DNA of 64,000 bases from Streptomyces sp. V1I1 (GCF_030817355.1 NZ_JAUSZH010000001.1:3218501-3282500), one strand, 5' to 3'; positions 27,375-36,237 are shown, numbered from the stretch's first letter. Program-made: numbers and translations. Notes: generated by a model not told the origin, from the sequence alone.

Positions 27375-28430
27375 GTGGCAGCGCACCGGAAACCCAAGCA
27401 GCATCCGCTCAGCGGGCCCGCCGCCCGGACCGCCGCCACCCTCGCGCTCGCCGGCGCAGCGACCGCCACCGCGTTCGACGGCACCGGGCACGCCGAGCCC
27501 GGTCTCACTCCCGCACAGATCAAGGCCAAGGTCGACAAGCTCTACCAGGAGGCGGAGGCCGCCACCGAGAAGTACAACGGGGCCAAGGAGCAGACCGCGA
27601 AGGCCCGCGCGTCGCTGGACCGGCTGCGCGAGGAGGCCGCCCGCAGGACCGAGCGGCTCAACGCCTCACGCAACGCCCTCGGTTCGATCGCCACCGCCCA
27701 GTACCGCGCCGGCGGCATGGACCCGGGCTTGCAGCTCGCCCTCACCTCCGACCCCCACGAGTATCTGGAGCGGGCCGCGCTCACCGAGCGGGTCGGCACG
27801 CGGCAGGCGGACGCCATTGCCGGTGTGCACCAACAGCTCGTGGAGATCGCCCGGTTGAGAGCCGAGGCGGGCGAGCGCATGGACGGCCTCAAGGCCCGGC
27901 AGACCGAGCTGGCCACGCACAAGGCCACCGTCCAGGACAAGCTCGCGGCCGCCGAACGCATCCTCGCCGCGCTCACCGCCGAGCAGCGCGCATCGTACGA
28001 GAGCTCGAACAGCGCGGAAAGCCCCGCGGGCACGCGTGCCGACCGGTCAGCCGGCCCCCGCGGCTCCCTCAAGGCCCCCAACTCCCGTGCCGCCCAAGCC
28101 GTCGCGTACGCCTACGGAGCGCTCGGCAAGCCGTACGTCTGGGGTGCGACCGGGCCCGCCTCCTTCGACTGTTCCGGGCTCACCCAGGCCGCCTGGGGCT
28201 CCGCCGGGGTCTCGCTGCCCCGCACCACGTACACGCAGATCAACGCGGGCCGACGGGTGTCCCGTTCCCAACTCGCCCCCGGCGACCTGGTGTTCTTCTA
28301 CTCCGGGATCAGCCACGTCGGCCTGTACATCGGCGGCGGCCAGATGATCCACGCCCCGCGCCCCGGCGCCCCGGTCCGCGTCGCGCCGATCGACGAGATG
28401 CCCTTCGCGGGCGCGACCCGCCCCGTGTAA
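27375..28430 (+). CDS. NlpC/P60 peptidoglycan endopeptidase, second paralogue
   Basis: A 351-aa paralogue of the gene at 25368, with the same plan: signal peptide, coiled coil (about 45-210), linker and NlpC/P60 domain. Catalytic residues are Cys266 (FDCSGL), His314 (ISHVG) and His326. The start is uncertain: the GTG at 27375 gives MAAHRKPKQ, matching the paralogue, while the GTG at 27363 is only 2 bases from GGAAGG. It lacks the riboswitch of its sister. Its 3' third overlaps antisense the extended reading frame of the esterase at 28047-29606. Confidence 0.9.
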   Translation: MAAHRKPKQHPLSGPAARTAATLALAGAATATAFDGTGHAEPGLTPAQIKAKVDKLYQEAEAATEKYNGAKEQTAKARASLDRLREEAARRTERLNASRNALGSIATAQYRAGGMDPGLQLALTSDPHEYLERAALTERVGTRQADAIAGVHQQLVEIARLRAEAGERMDGLKARQTELATHKATVQDKLAAAERILAALTAEQRASYESSNSAESPAGTRADRSAGPRGSLKAPNSRAAQAVAYAYGALGKPYVWGATGPASFDCSGLTQAAWGSAGVSLPRTTYTQINAGRRVSRSQLAPGDLVFFYSGISHVGLYIGGGQMIHAPRPGAPVRVAPIDEMPFAGATRPV

Positions 28431-29606
28431 GCCGTCGGCCGAGTCAGACCCGCAGATCCGAGCCGCAGGCCAGACCCGTAGATCAGAACCGCAGGTCAGA
28501 ACCGCGGCCGCACGCTGCTGCGTCAGCCACTCGAAGGCGTACGGCAGCTGCCTGCTCCACACCGGAGTGACATGCCCGCCCTTCGTCGCCCGTACATCCA
28601 CCTTCGTCGGCGGCTTGGCCGCCCGCTTCAGCGCAAGACCCGGCTCGTACCCGTCCGCTCCCTCCCCCGTCGCCAGCAACGAGACCCGCGGCGGGGTCTT
28701 GGCCGACTTCAGGATGTGCAGGACGTTGTTCTCGACGCGCAGCTCCGGGTCCGCGGCCGTCAGCGAGCGGGACTCGGCGGCCGGGTCGTTGTAGCCGGAG
28801 AAGCTGACGGCCGCGCTGTAGCGGTCGGGGTGGGCCAGAGCCAGCTTGGCCGCGCCGTGCGCGCCCGCCGAGTAGCCCGCGATCGCCCAGTTCTCAGGTG
28901 CCAGCGACACCCGGAAGTTGTCGGCGACCATTTTGCGTACGTCGACGGTCAGCCAGCTGTCCGCATTCACCTTGCCCGGTATGTTCGCGTAGCCGGTGTC
29001 CGCGTCGCCCAGCATGGTGCGCGGCGAGACCAGGATGAAGGGCGCGACCCTGCCCGACTCGATCAACGGCTGCACCCGGTCCTGGAACTTCAGCGTCCGG
29101 AACCAGTTCTTCGAGGAACCGGGGAAGCCCGAGAGCACCTCGACGACCGGGAACTTCTTGTCGCGGTACGCGGGGTCGTCGTACTGCGGCGGCAGCCAGA
29201 CGTACACCTCGCCCACGACACCCGAGATGGCGCCCTTGAGCTCGGTGCGCCGCAGACCGCTGCCGAGCGACGGGTCGTTGACCTTCTCCCACTTCTGGAT
29301 CACCTTCGGCAGCGCGGAGATCTGCTTGCCGCCGGTGCCGTTCGGTCCCAGGTCGAGGGCCGAGTCGACATGGTCCGCCGTGCCGAGCAGGTCGTCCCAG
29401 CCGTCATAGAGGCCATTGGCGTTGTTGACCGCCACGAACACCACCAGGACCGCCGTGGCCTGCGCGAAGAGCACCATGAGCAGCCGGCCGGCGCCCCGCA
29501 CCAGGGCGGGTCCGCGCAGACGGCTCCAGAGCAGCAGCGGCAGCAGTACAGCGATCACGACCAGGCCGATCGTGATCAGGAAGAAGGTGTTCCCCGTCAA
29601 ATTCAT
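28047..29606 (-). CDS. Membrane-anchored esterase, C-terminus extended antisense to NlpC
   Basis: An esterase-D/mycolyltransferase-like alpha/beta hydrolase. The N-terminus has two membrane helices (about 5-25 and 40-62). The hydrolase domain spans about 110-375: GFPGSSKNW oxyanion region, nucleophile elbow GYSAGAHGA and terminal GGHVTPVW with the catalytic His. Homology ends near FEWLTQQ (about 28510). The open frame then runs through two 26-bp tandem repeats and about 130 codons antisense to the NlpC gene before stopping at 28047. The native stop has probably been lost, or the frame shifted, by the repeat. The ATG at 29606 has no clear ribosome-binding site. The domain call is secure, the true 3' end is not. 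Confidence 0.75.
   Translation of the reverse strand: MNLTGNTFFLITIGLVVIAVLLPLLLWSRLRGPALVRGAGRLLMVLFAQATAVLVVFVAVNNANGLYDGWDDLLGTADHVDSALDLGPNGTGGKQISALPKVIQKWEKVNDPSLGSGLRRTELKGAISGVVGEVYVWLPPQYDDPAYRDKKFPVVEVLSGFPGSSKNWFRTLKFQDRVQPLIESGRVAPFILVSPRTMLGDADTGYANIPGKVNADSWLTVDVRKMVADNFRVSLAPENWAIAGYSAGAHGAAKLALAHPDRYSAAVSFSGYNDPAAESRSLTAADPELRVENNVLHILKSAKTPPRVSLLATGEGADGYEPGLALKRAAKPPTKVDVRATKGGHVTPVWSRQLPYAFEWLTQQRAAAVLTCGSDLRVWPAARICGSDSADGLHGAGRAREGHLVDRRDADRGAGARGVDHLAAADVQADVADPGVEEHQVAGGELGTGHPSARVDLRVRGAGQRDPGGAPGGLGEPGTVEGGGPGRTPDVRLAERSVGVRDGLGGTGVGGLEGAAGAG
28445..28506. repeat. 26-bp tandem repeat at the esterase 3' end
   Basis: Two full 26-bp units (28445-28470 and 28471-28496, CAGACCCG(C/T)AGATC core) plus a partial third (CAGAACCGC). 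They sit exactly where homology of the esterase ends. Confidence 0.85.
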
Positions 29607-29676
29607 CACGCAGAACAAGAGGTGAACATGGCATGGACGGTTGCCCGGCTATGTACCAGTTACCTCACGATGGAGC

Positions 29677-30372
29677 CTAAACCAGACGTCGTGCCGTGGC
29701 CCATCGCGTCAGCTCATGCCGGTTCGAGAGCTGAAGTTTCCGCAGCACCGCCGACACATGCGACTCCACCGTCTTCACCGAGATGAACAGCTGCTTCGCG
29801 ATTTCCTTGTACGCGTAACCCCGCGCGATCAGCCGCAGCACCTCGCGCTCCCGCTGGGTGAGCCGATCGAGGTCCTCGTCCACCGGCGGCGCGTCCGTCG
29901 AGGCGAAGGCGTCCAGCACGAAGCCCGCCAGACGCGGCGAGAACACCGCGTCCCCGTCCTGCACCCGGAAGATCGAGTCGACCAGATCCGTGCCCGTGAT
30001 GGTCTTGGTGACATAGCCGCGGGCGCCGCCCCGGATCACCCCGATCACGTCCTCGGCCGCGTCCGAGACGGACAGCGCCAGGAAGCGCACCGGGTTCTGA
30101 GACGCCGCCATCAGCGGGGCACAGCGGCGCAACACCTCCACTCCACCGCCGCCCGGCAGATGCACATCCAGCAGGACGACCTCGGGCCGGGTCGCCGTGA
30201 TCACGGTGACCGCCTGGTCGACGTCGGCGGCCTCACCGACCACTTCGACGCCGGTGTGGTCGGTCTGGCCGATTTCGGCCTGCACTCCGGTGCGGAACAT
30301 CCGGTGGTCGTCGACGAGCACGACCCGTACGCGCCGCTCGGCAGTCTCTCCAGCAGCCTCGGTCTCGGTCAT
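29677..30372 (-). CDS. NarL/LuxR-family response regulator
   Basis: A 231-aa response regulator. The receiver domain (about 14-140) has acidic pair DD at 21-22, phospho-acceptor Asp69 (VVLLDVHLP), the switch residue in LALSVSD and Lys in YVTK. The C-terminal LuxR helix-turn-helix (about 165-225) reads LTQREREVLRLIARGYAYKEIA. Its start overlaps the stop of the histidine kinase by 4 bases (ATGA), defining a two-component operon. The regulon is not evident; a PspC protein diverges from the operon and is a plausible target. Confidence 0.95.
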   Translation of the reverse strand: MTETEAAGETAERRVRVVLVDDHRMFRTGVQAEIGQTDHTGVEVVGEAADVDQAVTVITATRPEVVLLDVHLPGGGGVEVLRRCAPLMAASQNPVRFLALSVSDAAEDVIGVIRGGARGYVTKTITGTDLVDSIFRVQDGDAVFSPRLAGFVLDAFASTDAPPVDEDLDRLTQREREVLRLIARGYAYKEIAKQLFISVKTVESHVSAVLRKLQLSNRHELTRWATARRLV

Positions 30373-31661
30373 TCGCCCGCCCTCTCCATCTCCAGCTCGA
30401 CCTCGGTGCCCCCGCCGGGCACCGAGCGAAGCCGTGCCGTTCCGCCGTTGCGCTGCATCCGGCCGATGATCGATTCTCTTACGCCCATCCGGTCGCCGGG
30501 TACGGAATCCAGGTCGAAGCCCGGCCCCCGGTCCCGTACCGACACGAAGACCGTGCGGCCCTCGACCTCGGCGTAGACCTGGACGGCCCCGCCCTCGCCA
30601 CCGTACTTGGCCGCATTGACCATTGCCTCGCGTGCGGCTTGCATCTGTGCGGCCAGTTTCTCGTCCAGCGGGCAGTCGCCGACGACCACGACCTCGAGCG
30701 GGACGCCGTGCTTGTCCTCTACCTCGGCCGCGGCCTTCTTCACCGCCTCGGCGAGCGTGTCCGGTTCCTCGTCCTCGTCCTTGCCGTTGCCCTCCGGCTT
30801 GTAGAGCCAGTTCCGCAGCTCGCGCTCCTGGGCGCGGGCGAGGCGGCGCACTTCGCCCGCGTCGTCGGCGTTCCGCTGGATCAGGGTGAGGGTGTGCAGT
30901 ACGGAGTCATGGACGTGCGCGGCGACCTCCGCACGCTCCTGGGCCCGGATGCGCATCGTCCGCTCCTCCGAGAGGTCCTGCGTCATCCGCACCAGCCAGG
31001 GCCCGGCGAGCAGGGCCATGCCAGCGATGACGGCGATCGCCGCCGTCAGCACATTGCCGAGCTGGGCGGCGGAGCCGCGTACCAGGATGAAGACGGTCAG
31101 GCCCATGCCGACCAGCGCCACGCCCGCGAGTGCGCGGCCGAGTTGGAGGAGCCTGCGGCGGCGGCCGACTTCGGTCCAGCGGGCCCGGCGAGCGTTGTCC
31201 GCCTGCCGCCAGACCAGCACCACACCGGCGCCGGTCAGCAGGATCGGCCAGATGTAGCGGCTGGCGTTGCCGCCCATGTTCACATTGCCGACGAAGATCG
31301 CCGCGCCGATCATCAGCGCGACCAACGCGAACAGCTGCCCCTTGTCGGGCTTGCGCAGCCGGCGCCGGCCGTCGTCCGTGGTCTCGAACACGGAACGCGG
31401 CTCGGCGGCCCTGCCACCGACGCCGAGCGGCACGACTATCCAGAAGACGGCATACAGCAGCACGCCGAGGCCGTCGGCCATGAACAGGCCGAGGAAGACG
31501 AGACGGACCCAGATGACGGGCAGTCCCAGATGCCCGGCGAGGCCGCGCGCCACACCACCGAGCATCCGGCCGTCCGCGCTGCGGTACAGCTTGCGCAGCG
31601 GCTGCTCCTCCGGCGCGGGGGCGCGGGAGGGGCCGGGGGGTCGGGGCGTGGCGACTGGCAT
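30369..31661 (-). CDS. PspC-domain sensor histidine kinase
   Basis: A 430-aa membrane kinase. Residues about 22-82 are a PspC domain with two hydrophobic segments (LYRSADGRMLGGVARGLAGH). Further helices lie at about 108-126, 136-152, 178-196 and 204-224. The HisKA_3 region VAAHVHDSVLHTL carries the phospho-accepting His251. The ATP-binding domain has the N box REAMVNAAKYGG and G boxes DRGPGFD and GVRESIIGRM. This is the kinase type with PspC as sensor, associated with envelope stress. It is coupled to the downstream response regulator and diverges from another PspC protein gene. Confidence 0.94.
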   Translation of the reverse strand: MPVATPRPPGPSRAPAPEEQPLRKLYRSADGRMLGGVARGLAGHLGLPVIWVRLVFLGLFMADGLGVLLYAVFWIVVPLGVGGRAAEPRSVFETTDDGRRRLRKPDKGQLFALVALMIGAAIFVGNVNMGGNASRYIWPILLTGAGVVLVWRQADNARRARWTEVGRRRRLLQLGRALAGVALVGMGLTVFILVRGSAAQLGNVLTAAIAVIAGMALLAGPWLVRMTQDLSEERTMRIRAQERAEVAAHVHDSVLHTLTLIQRNADDAGEVRRLARAQERELRNWLYKPEGNGKDEDEEPDTLAEAVKKAAAEVEDKHGVPLEVVVVGDCPLDEKLAAQMQAAREAMVNAAKYGGEGGAVQVYAEVEGRTVFVSVRDRGPGFDLDSVPGDRMGVRESIIGRMQRNGGTARLRSVPGGGTEVELEMERAGE

Positions 31662-31813
31662 GCTCCGATCGTCACATGCAGCAGCGGGCCGGGGTATCAG
31701 GGTCCTCCCTTAAACCGACCCTGAAAGCCGGGGTCCGCGGCCTGACCGATATCAGGGAAGGGCCAGGGTCGGGGTGGGTGCCGTCCCGGCGCGGGGCCCG
31801 TCACCATGGACGT

Positions 31814-33130
31814 ATGACACAGCCGACCACTCCGCCTCCTGCGAAACCGGACGCGCCGCCCGAGGCGCGTGCCGACACGCAGCCGCTGCGCCGCGCCCCG
31901 AACCAGAAGGTGGTGGCGGGTGTCTGCGGCGGGCTCGGCCGGTACTGCGACATAGACCCGGTGATCTTCCGGATCGTGATCGGGGTGCTCTCCGTGACCG
32001 GTGGCATCGGCCTGATCTTCTACGGCTTCGCCTGGCTGCTGATCCCCTTCGAGGACGAGGAGGAGAACGAGGCGCGTCGCCTGCTGTCGGGCCGGGTGGA
32101 GGGCGCGTCACTGACCGCCGTGCTCCTCGCCCTGATCGGCTGCGGACTGTTCCTGTCCATGCTGGGCAACAGCGGGACGCTCGCCTTCGCCGCCCTCCTC
32201 TCGGTCGCGGTCGTCGGGGCGTCCGTGTGGTCGCAGCGCCGCCGTGTCGCCGCCCCCGACGGTGCGCTGCTGGACGCCGCGACGGCGCATGCGGTGGCCG
32301 AGGCGCCGCCCGAGACGAAGGCTCCGCCTGTCCCCGACAGCCCGTCCTGGTGGCGGGACCCGATCATCAAGGACGGCACGACGGGCCCAGTGGCGACCGG
32401 CTATCTGTGGGGCCCGGAAGAGGCTGCGGCCCAGGCGGCCGCGGAAGCCGCCGCACCTCCCCAGCGGCGTCCGTCAACAGCTCCCCCGCAGACGCGCGGG
32501 CCGCGCGGAATCGGCGGCACCGTCTTCCTTCTCGCCCTGCTCGCGGGCGGCCTCGGCACCGGGCTCAGCTGGGACGGCAGTCCGCTGGGCACGAGTCTGC
32601 AGATCGGTCTTGTCTGCGCGCTGGCGGTGTTCGGGCTCGGCCTGCTGGTCAGCGCGCTGCTGGGCCGTACCGGCTTCGGCACGATCATGATGACGGTGAT
32701 CACCGCGGGTCTGCTGGCGGGGGCTGCCGCGCTCCCCAAGGACATCAGCACCCACTGGGCGCGCACGGACTGGAAGCCGGCCTCGGTGGCCGCCGTCCAG
32801 CCGCTGTACGAAATGGGCTCCGGCGTCGCGACCCTCGACCTCTCGTCGCTCGCCGTCCCCGCCGGGCAGACGGTGTCGACGAGGGCGGAAGTCGGGGCCG
32901 GTCAGCTCAAGGTCGTGGTACCGAAGGACGCGACGGTGAAGCTGCGGGTCGAAGCGGGCATCGGCGACATCCGGCTCCCCGAGGACGCGGCGAACGACAT
33001 CGACGTCGCCCCCGGTCAGGACCGGCAGAGCACCCTGCCTCCGCCGGCCGGCGCGAAGCCGTCGGGCACGCTGGAACTCCGCCTCGAAGTAGGCATCGGA
33101 CAGGTGGAGGTGACCCGTGCCGCGTCGTGA
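31814..33130 (+). CDS. PspC-domain membrane protein with a LiaF-like C-terminus
   Basis: A 438-aa membrane protein. An N-terminal PspC domain (about 28-85, KVVAGVCGGLGRYCDIDP) is followed by several hydrophobic helices (about 97-135, 235-255, 262-285 and 290-310). The soluble C-terminal domain (about 330-438) has beta-rich repeats such as GVATLDLSSL, EVGAGQLKVVVP and EAGIGDIRLP, typical of LiaF/DUF2154-like domains. It diverges from the PspC histidine kinase operon and probably forms a sensing or effector pair with it in envelope stress response; this is inference from organisation. The next small gene overlaps it by 14 bases. Confidence 0.92.
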   Translation: MTQPTTPPPAKPDAPPEARADTQPLRRAPNQKVVAGVCGGLGRYCDIDPVIFRIVIGVLSVTGGIGLIFYGFAWLLIPFEDEEENEARRLLSGRVEGASLTAVLLALIGCGLFLSMLGNSGTLAFAALLSVAVVGASVWSQRRRVAAPDGALLDAATAHAVAEAPPETKAPPVPDSPSWWRDPIIKDGTTGPVATGYLWGPEEAAAQAAAEAAAPPQRRPSTAPPQTRGPRGIGGTVFLLALLAGGLGTGLSWDGSPLGTSLQIGLVCALAVFGLGLLVSALLGRTGFGTIMMTVITAGLLAGAAALPKDISTHWARTDWKPASVAAVQPLYEMGSGVATLDLSSLAVPAGQTVSTRAEVGAGQLKVVVPKDATVKLRVEAGIGDIRLPEDAANDIDVAPGQDRQSTLPPPAGAKPSGTLELRLEVGIGQVEVTRAAS

Positions 33131-33392
33131 ACTCCGGCATGAATTCCGGCCGGGCAAGCTGATCGCGGGCCTCGCCGTGCTGGCCGCAGCGCTGCTGTAC
33201 GCGGGCGATGCGGCCGGCTCCTGGCAGACACCCTGGTTCGTGGTCTTCCCGGTCGTCTTCGGCGGTCTGTTCCTGGCCGGGGCGGTGACCTGGGCGCACT
33301 ACGGCATTCGGCGACGCCGGTTGGCCAGAAGGGCGTCGAGCGAAAGGAACGAGGCCCCGGCGAGCACCAGCGGCAGCCAGGCCATCAGATAG
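33117..33392 (+). CDS. Small two-TM membrane protein
   Basis: A 91-aa protein starting at a GTG inside the end of the PspC gene (14-base overlap), so probably translationally coupled. Two membrane helices lie at about 14-32 and 40-62, followed by a basic, Ser-rich tail. The last 94 bases overlap the 3' end of the converging DoxX gene. Function unknown. Confidence 0.75.
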   Translation: MPRRELRHEFRPGKLIAGLAVLAAALLYAGDAAGSWQTPWFVVFPVVFGGLFLAGAVTWAHYGIRRRRLARRASSERNEAPASTSGSQAIR

Positions 33393-33823
33393 GCGAGGTC
33401 ATTGCCGTAGTAGTACGGCTCGGTCTGCCAGCTCACCGTCAGCCACAGGCTCAGCGAGATGAGAGCCCCGCCGAGCGCGGCGAGCCGGGCCAGCAATCCG
33501 ACGAGGGTGCCGATGCCAACGGCGAGCTCACCGAGGGCAATCGCGTGGCCGAAGCCCTCGGGGCTCTTGAGCGCAAGGTCCACAAGAGCGGGCACGGCGG
33601 AGGAGTCGCGCACGCTGCGCATCAGATCGCCGACGGAGCCCTGCCCGCTCGCGGCCATGAACTGGCTGTCCGTGAGCTTGTCGATCCCCGCGTAGATGAA
33701 AGTCACGCCGAGGAAGAGCCGCAGCGGCAGAAGGGCGTAATGGCTCGCCCGTTCTCTCAAGCCGCCGCGCCGCCCGCCGTCGACCGTGCCGTAGTCGACC
33801 GTAGTCCGATATGTGTGTGTCAT
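33299..33823 (-). CDS. DoxX family membrane protein
   Basis: A 174-aa membrane protein of the DoxX/TQO small-subunit family. Four helices lie at about 25-45, 78-100, 103-122 and 132-155; the first carries the family pattern LRLFLGVTFIYAGIDKL. Such proteins often act in membrane redox processes, but the partner is not evident here. The ATG at 33823 is used; an in-frame GTG exists 10 codons upstream. Its last 94 bases overlap the converging small membrane protein gene. Confidence 0.87.
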   Translation of the reverse strand: MTHTYRTTVDYGTVDGGRRGGLRERASHYALLPLRLFLGVTFIYAGIDKLTDSQFMAASGQGSVGDLMRSVRDSSAVPALVDLALKSPEGFGHAIALGELAVGIGTLVGLLARLAALGGALISLSLWLTVSWQTEPYYYGNDLAYLMAWLPLVLAGASFLSLDALLANRRRRMP

Positions 33824-33952
33824 CGCTGGTCCCGCCTTCGGTAGACCCGTCAACTGACCATACGTACGACGAAGCCGAGCCGCTCACCAGCCGTGCGGCT
33901 CACTCTGTGACATTCAGGGGCGGGCGGGATCGGTCCGTTTGCGCCAGGTGGG

Positions 33953-35194
33953 TCAGTCCGTCACCTCGATGAGGCAGCGGTTGCTCTCCATCCCTGATGC
34001 CGTCACCACCTGGATGTTCACCGTCCCCGGCTCGACGTCCACGGGGACCGGCACGGTGAGCGCGGTGTCCGTCGGATTGGCGAAGCCGCCGGGGACCGGG
34101 ATCAGCGGGACATGGACATGGACCGCGCCGAAACGCACGACCATTCGGGCGAGCCGGTCGGGCGTGCCCGCGCCCGGAGGTACGAAGCCGGCGCCGCGGA
34201 TCTCGATGTCGTCGCCGGTACGGATGGGGGCGTCCAGATCCCCGGCCTCGCGGGCCCGGACGACCGAGAGCACGATCGGCCGGCCGCCCTCCGCGTACTT
34301 CCCCGCGAAGTACGTCGCCGCCGAGATCGCGACCAGCAGGGCAAGCGCCCACGGCAGATCGGGCAGCTGGTCGGGCCGGCGGGCGAGCCGTACCAGCGCG
34401 AAGACCGCCGCGACGGAGCTCACCAGCGCGTACTGCACATCCGCGAAGCTGCCGCGCCCGCTGTCGTCGCAGAGCAGATCCGCCAGGCGCGGCCGGTCGG
34501 CGCGGATCTTCTGCAGCCGCTGGCCAAAGACGCGTACGGCCACCACGCGGCGTACGACGACGGCGATCGCGCACACAAGCGCGAGGACGGACAGCATGCC
34601 CGCGCCACGGGCCAGGTCGAGTCCTTCGATCAGCGCGTCCCGGTCGGCGGCGGACGAGGCCCAGGCCAGCTGGAGGGCGAGCACCAGCACCGAGAAGACG
34701 ACGAGCAGCACCCAGGCGGTGGCGACGGCGCGTGAGGTGGAGAGGCGGTTGTCCTCGCCGATCAGCGGAGCGAGGAGGCCGCCGCGCGACCGGTGCAGGC
34801 GGGCTGCGCCGCTCAGCAGGGAGGCGACGACGAACGCGGCGAGCAGCCCGGAGGTGCGGGCGCCGGTCCAGCCCGCGCCGATCGCGGTCACGAACTGCCC
34901 GAGCCCGAGGGCGGCGAAGGCCACCCAGACGACCAACAGCGAGCGCTGCCAGACCAGTTGGAGCCACGCGTCGCCCGCCTCACGGCTGCGGTCGGCGACC
35001 GTGCGGGCCGACTGGGTCAGCTCGTCCGACACCCACTGGCGCGAGGCGCCCGGCGAGTGGGCGACGGCGGCCGGCAGCCCCTGCCCGGCGGCGAACTCGT
35101 CCCGCTTGGCGAGGAATTCGGCCACTGCTCGCCGATGCCCTTCGCGCGCGCCGTGCGTACATTCGTCGCACTGTCCCGCTTCTTGCACCGCCAC
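33953..35194 (-). CDS. Polytopic membrane protein with a C-terminal beta domain
   Basis: A 413-aa protein with a charged N-terminal helical region (1-75, containing CDEC at 9-12) and membrane helices at about 85-105, 114-132, 155-180, 195-215 and 285-300. A C-terminal domain of about 100 residues (DDIEIRGAGFVPPGAG; TVNIQVVTASGMESNRCLIEV) looks like an IPT/TIG-type immunoglobulin fold. Starts at a GTG. I do not recognise a named family; it could be a receptor or scaffold. Confidence 0.78.
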   Translation of the reverse strand: MAVQEAGQCDECTHGAREGHRRAVAEFLAKRDEFAAGQGLPAAVAHSPGASRQWVSDELTQSARTVADRSREAGDAWLQLVWQRSLLVVWVAFAALGLGQFVTAIGAGWTGARTSGLLAAFVVASLLSGAARLHRSRGGLLAPLIGEDNRLSTSRAVATAWVLLVVFSVLVLALQLAWASSAADRDALIEGLDLARGAGMLSVLALVCAIAVVVRRVVAVRVFGQRLQKIRADRPRLADLLCDDSGRGSFADVQYALVSSVAAVFALVRLARRPDQLPDLPWALALLVAISAATYFAGKYAEGGRPIVLSVVRAREAGDLDAPIRTGDDIEIRGAGFVPPGAGTPDRLARMVVRFGAVHVHVPLIPVPGGFANPTDTALTVPVPVDVEPGTVNIQVVTASGMESNRCLIEVTD

Positions 35195-35327
35195 GAGTGA
35201 AAGCCGCCTTCCGCGCCCCGTACTGACTGAACTTCCGTGTAATTCATGGGAATTGTGCCGTACGAAAGGGGCGCACGCCCCGGCGCCCGAGGCTACAGGG
35301 GGTGAACGTGCCGGTGCCCGATTGACC

Positions 35328-35381
35328 CTACTGCTTTGCTACTGCTTGCTACTGCTCTGTTACTGCTTCGCTACTGCAGCA
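35328..35381. repeat. Tandem repeat of the aldolase stop-codon context
   Basis: Five units of 10-11 bases (C/T)TACTGCTT(N) at 35328, 35339, 35349, 35360 and 35371. On the minus strand this is GCAGTA(G/A) five times, and the first copy is the real TAG stop (35373-35371) of the aldolase gene. Confidence 0.85.
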
Positions 35382-36168
35382 GTTCGGGTTCCGCCTGGCT
35401 GATCTGCCGCCACAGGGGCTGGTAGTTGATCCACGCGACCAGATCGCTGCCGAGCTGCTCGCGGGTGGCCACCGCGTCCCGGTGCTCGATCAGCACGGGC
35501 TTGCCCGACGCCCTCGCCGCGAGCTGCACCTGGGCGCAGCGCTCCATGGAGATGAACCACCAGGCCGCGGCGTCGACCGAGTCGCCGACCGTCAGCAGCC
35601 CGTGATTGCGCAGGACGACGGCCTTGTACGCGCCGAGGGCGCCGGCGATCCGCCGCCCCTCCTCCTCGTCGACGACCACGCCTGTGTACCGGTCGACCAG
35701 GGCGTGGTCCTCGTAGAAAGCGCAGGCTTCCTGTGTGACCGGCTCGATCAGCTCTCCGAGCGCGGACAGCGCCCGCCCGTGCACGGAGTGGGTGTGCGCT
35801 ACGGCGACGACCTCGGGCCGGGCGCGGTGCACCTGGGCGTGGACGGCGAACGCCGCCTGGTTGACGTGGTGCCTCCCGATTACAACCCGGCCAACCTGAC
35901 CCTCCCCGTTGACGAGGATCAGATCACCGGCGGTGACATCCGCGAAGGGGACGCCGAAAGGGTTCACCCAGAAGCAGTCGGTGAACTCCGGATCCCGCGC
36001 GGTGATATGGCCGGACACCCCGTCCTCGTAACCGAACCGCCCGAAGAGCCGCAGCGCCCCGGCGAGCCGCTCCTTGCGGTACGCCCGCTCGTCCACGACG
36101 GACTCGTGCACGGGCGGCATGGCGAATCGCAGCTGCTCGACAGGGATCGGCGGAGGCGTCTCAGTCAT
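35371..36168 (-). CDS. Class II aldolase/adducin family protein
   Basis: A 265-aa protein of the fuculose-phosphate aldolase/ribulose-5-P epimerase fold. Probable zinc ligands are His125 and His127 (AHTHS) and His189 (RNHG); the N-terminal signature is YEDGVSGHITARDP. Substrate cannot be told from sequence; homologues act on sugar phosphates or decarboxylate. It is monocistronic and diverges from the cupin gene. The stop codon begins a tandem array of stop-containing repeats. Confidence 0.9.
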   Translation of the reverse strand: MTETPPPIPVEQLRFAMPPVHESVVDERAYRKERLAGALRLFGRFGYEDGVSGHITARDPEFTDCFWVNPFGVPFADVTAGDLILVNGEGQVGRVVIGRHHVNQAAFAVHAQVHRARPEVVAVAHTHSVHGRALSALGELIEPVTQEACAFYEDHALVDRYTGVVVDEEEGRRIAGALGAYKAVVLRNHGLLTVGDSVDAAAWWFISMERCAQVQLAARASGKPVLIEHRDAVATREQLGSDLVAWINYQPLWRQISQAEPELLQ

Positions 36169-36237
36169 GGCTGGGAAGCTACCTCCGGGTACCGCAACTG
36201 ACCAGAGACGTCACGCGCCTTGCACGAGAATGCGCGC

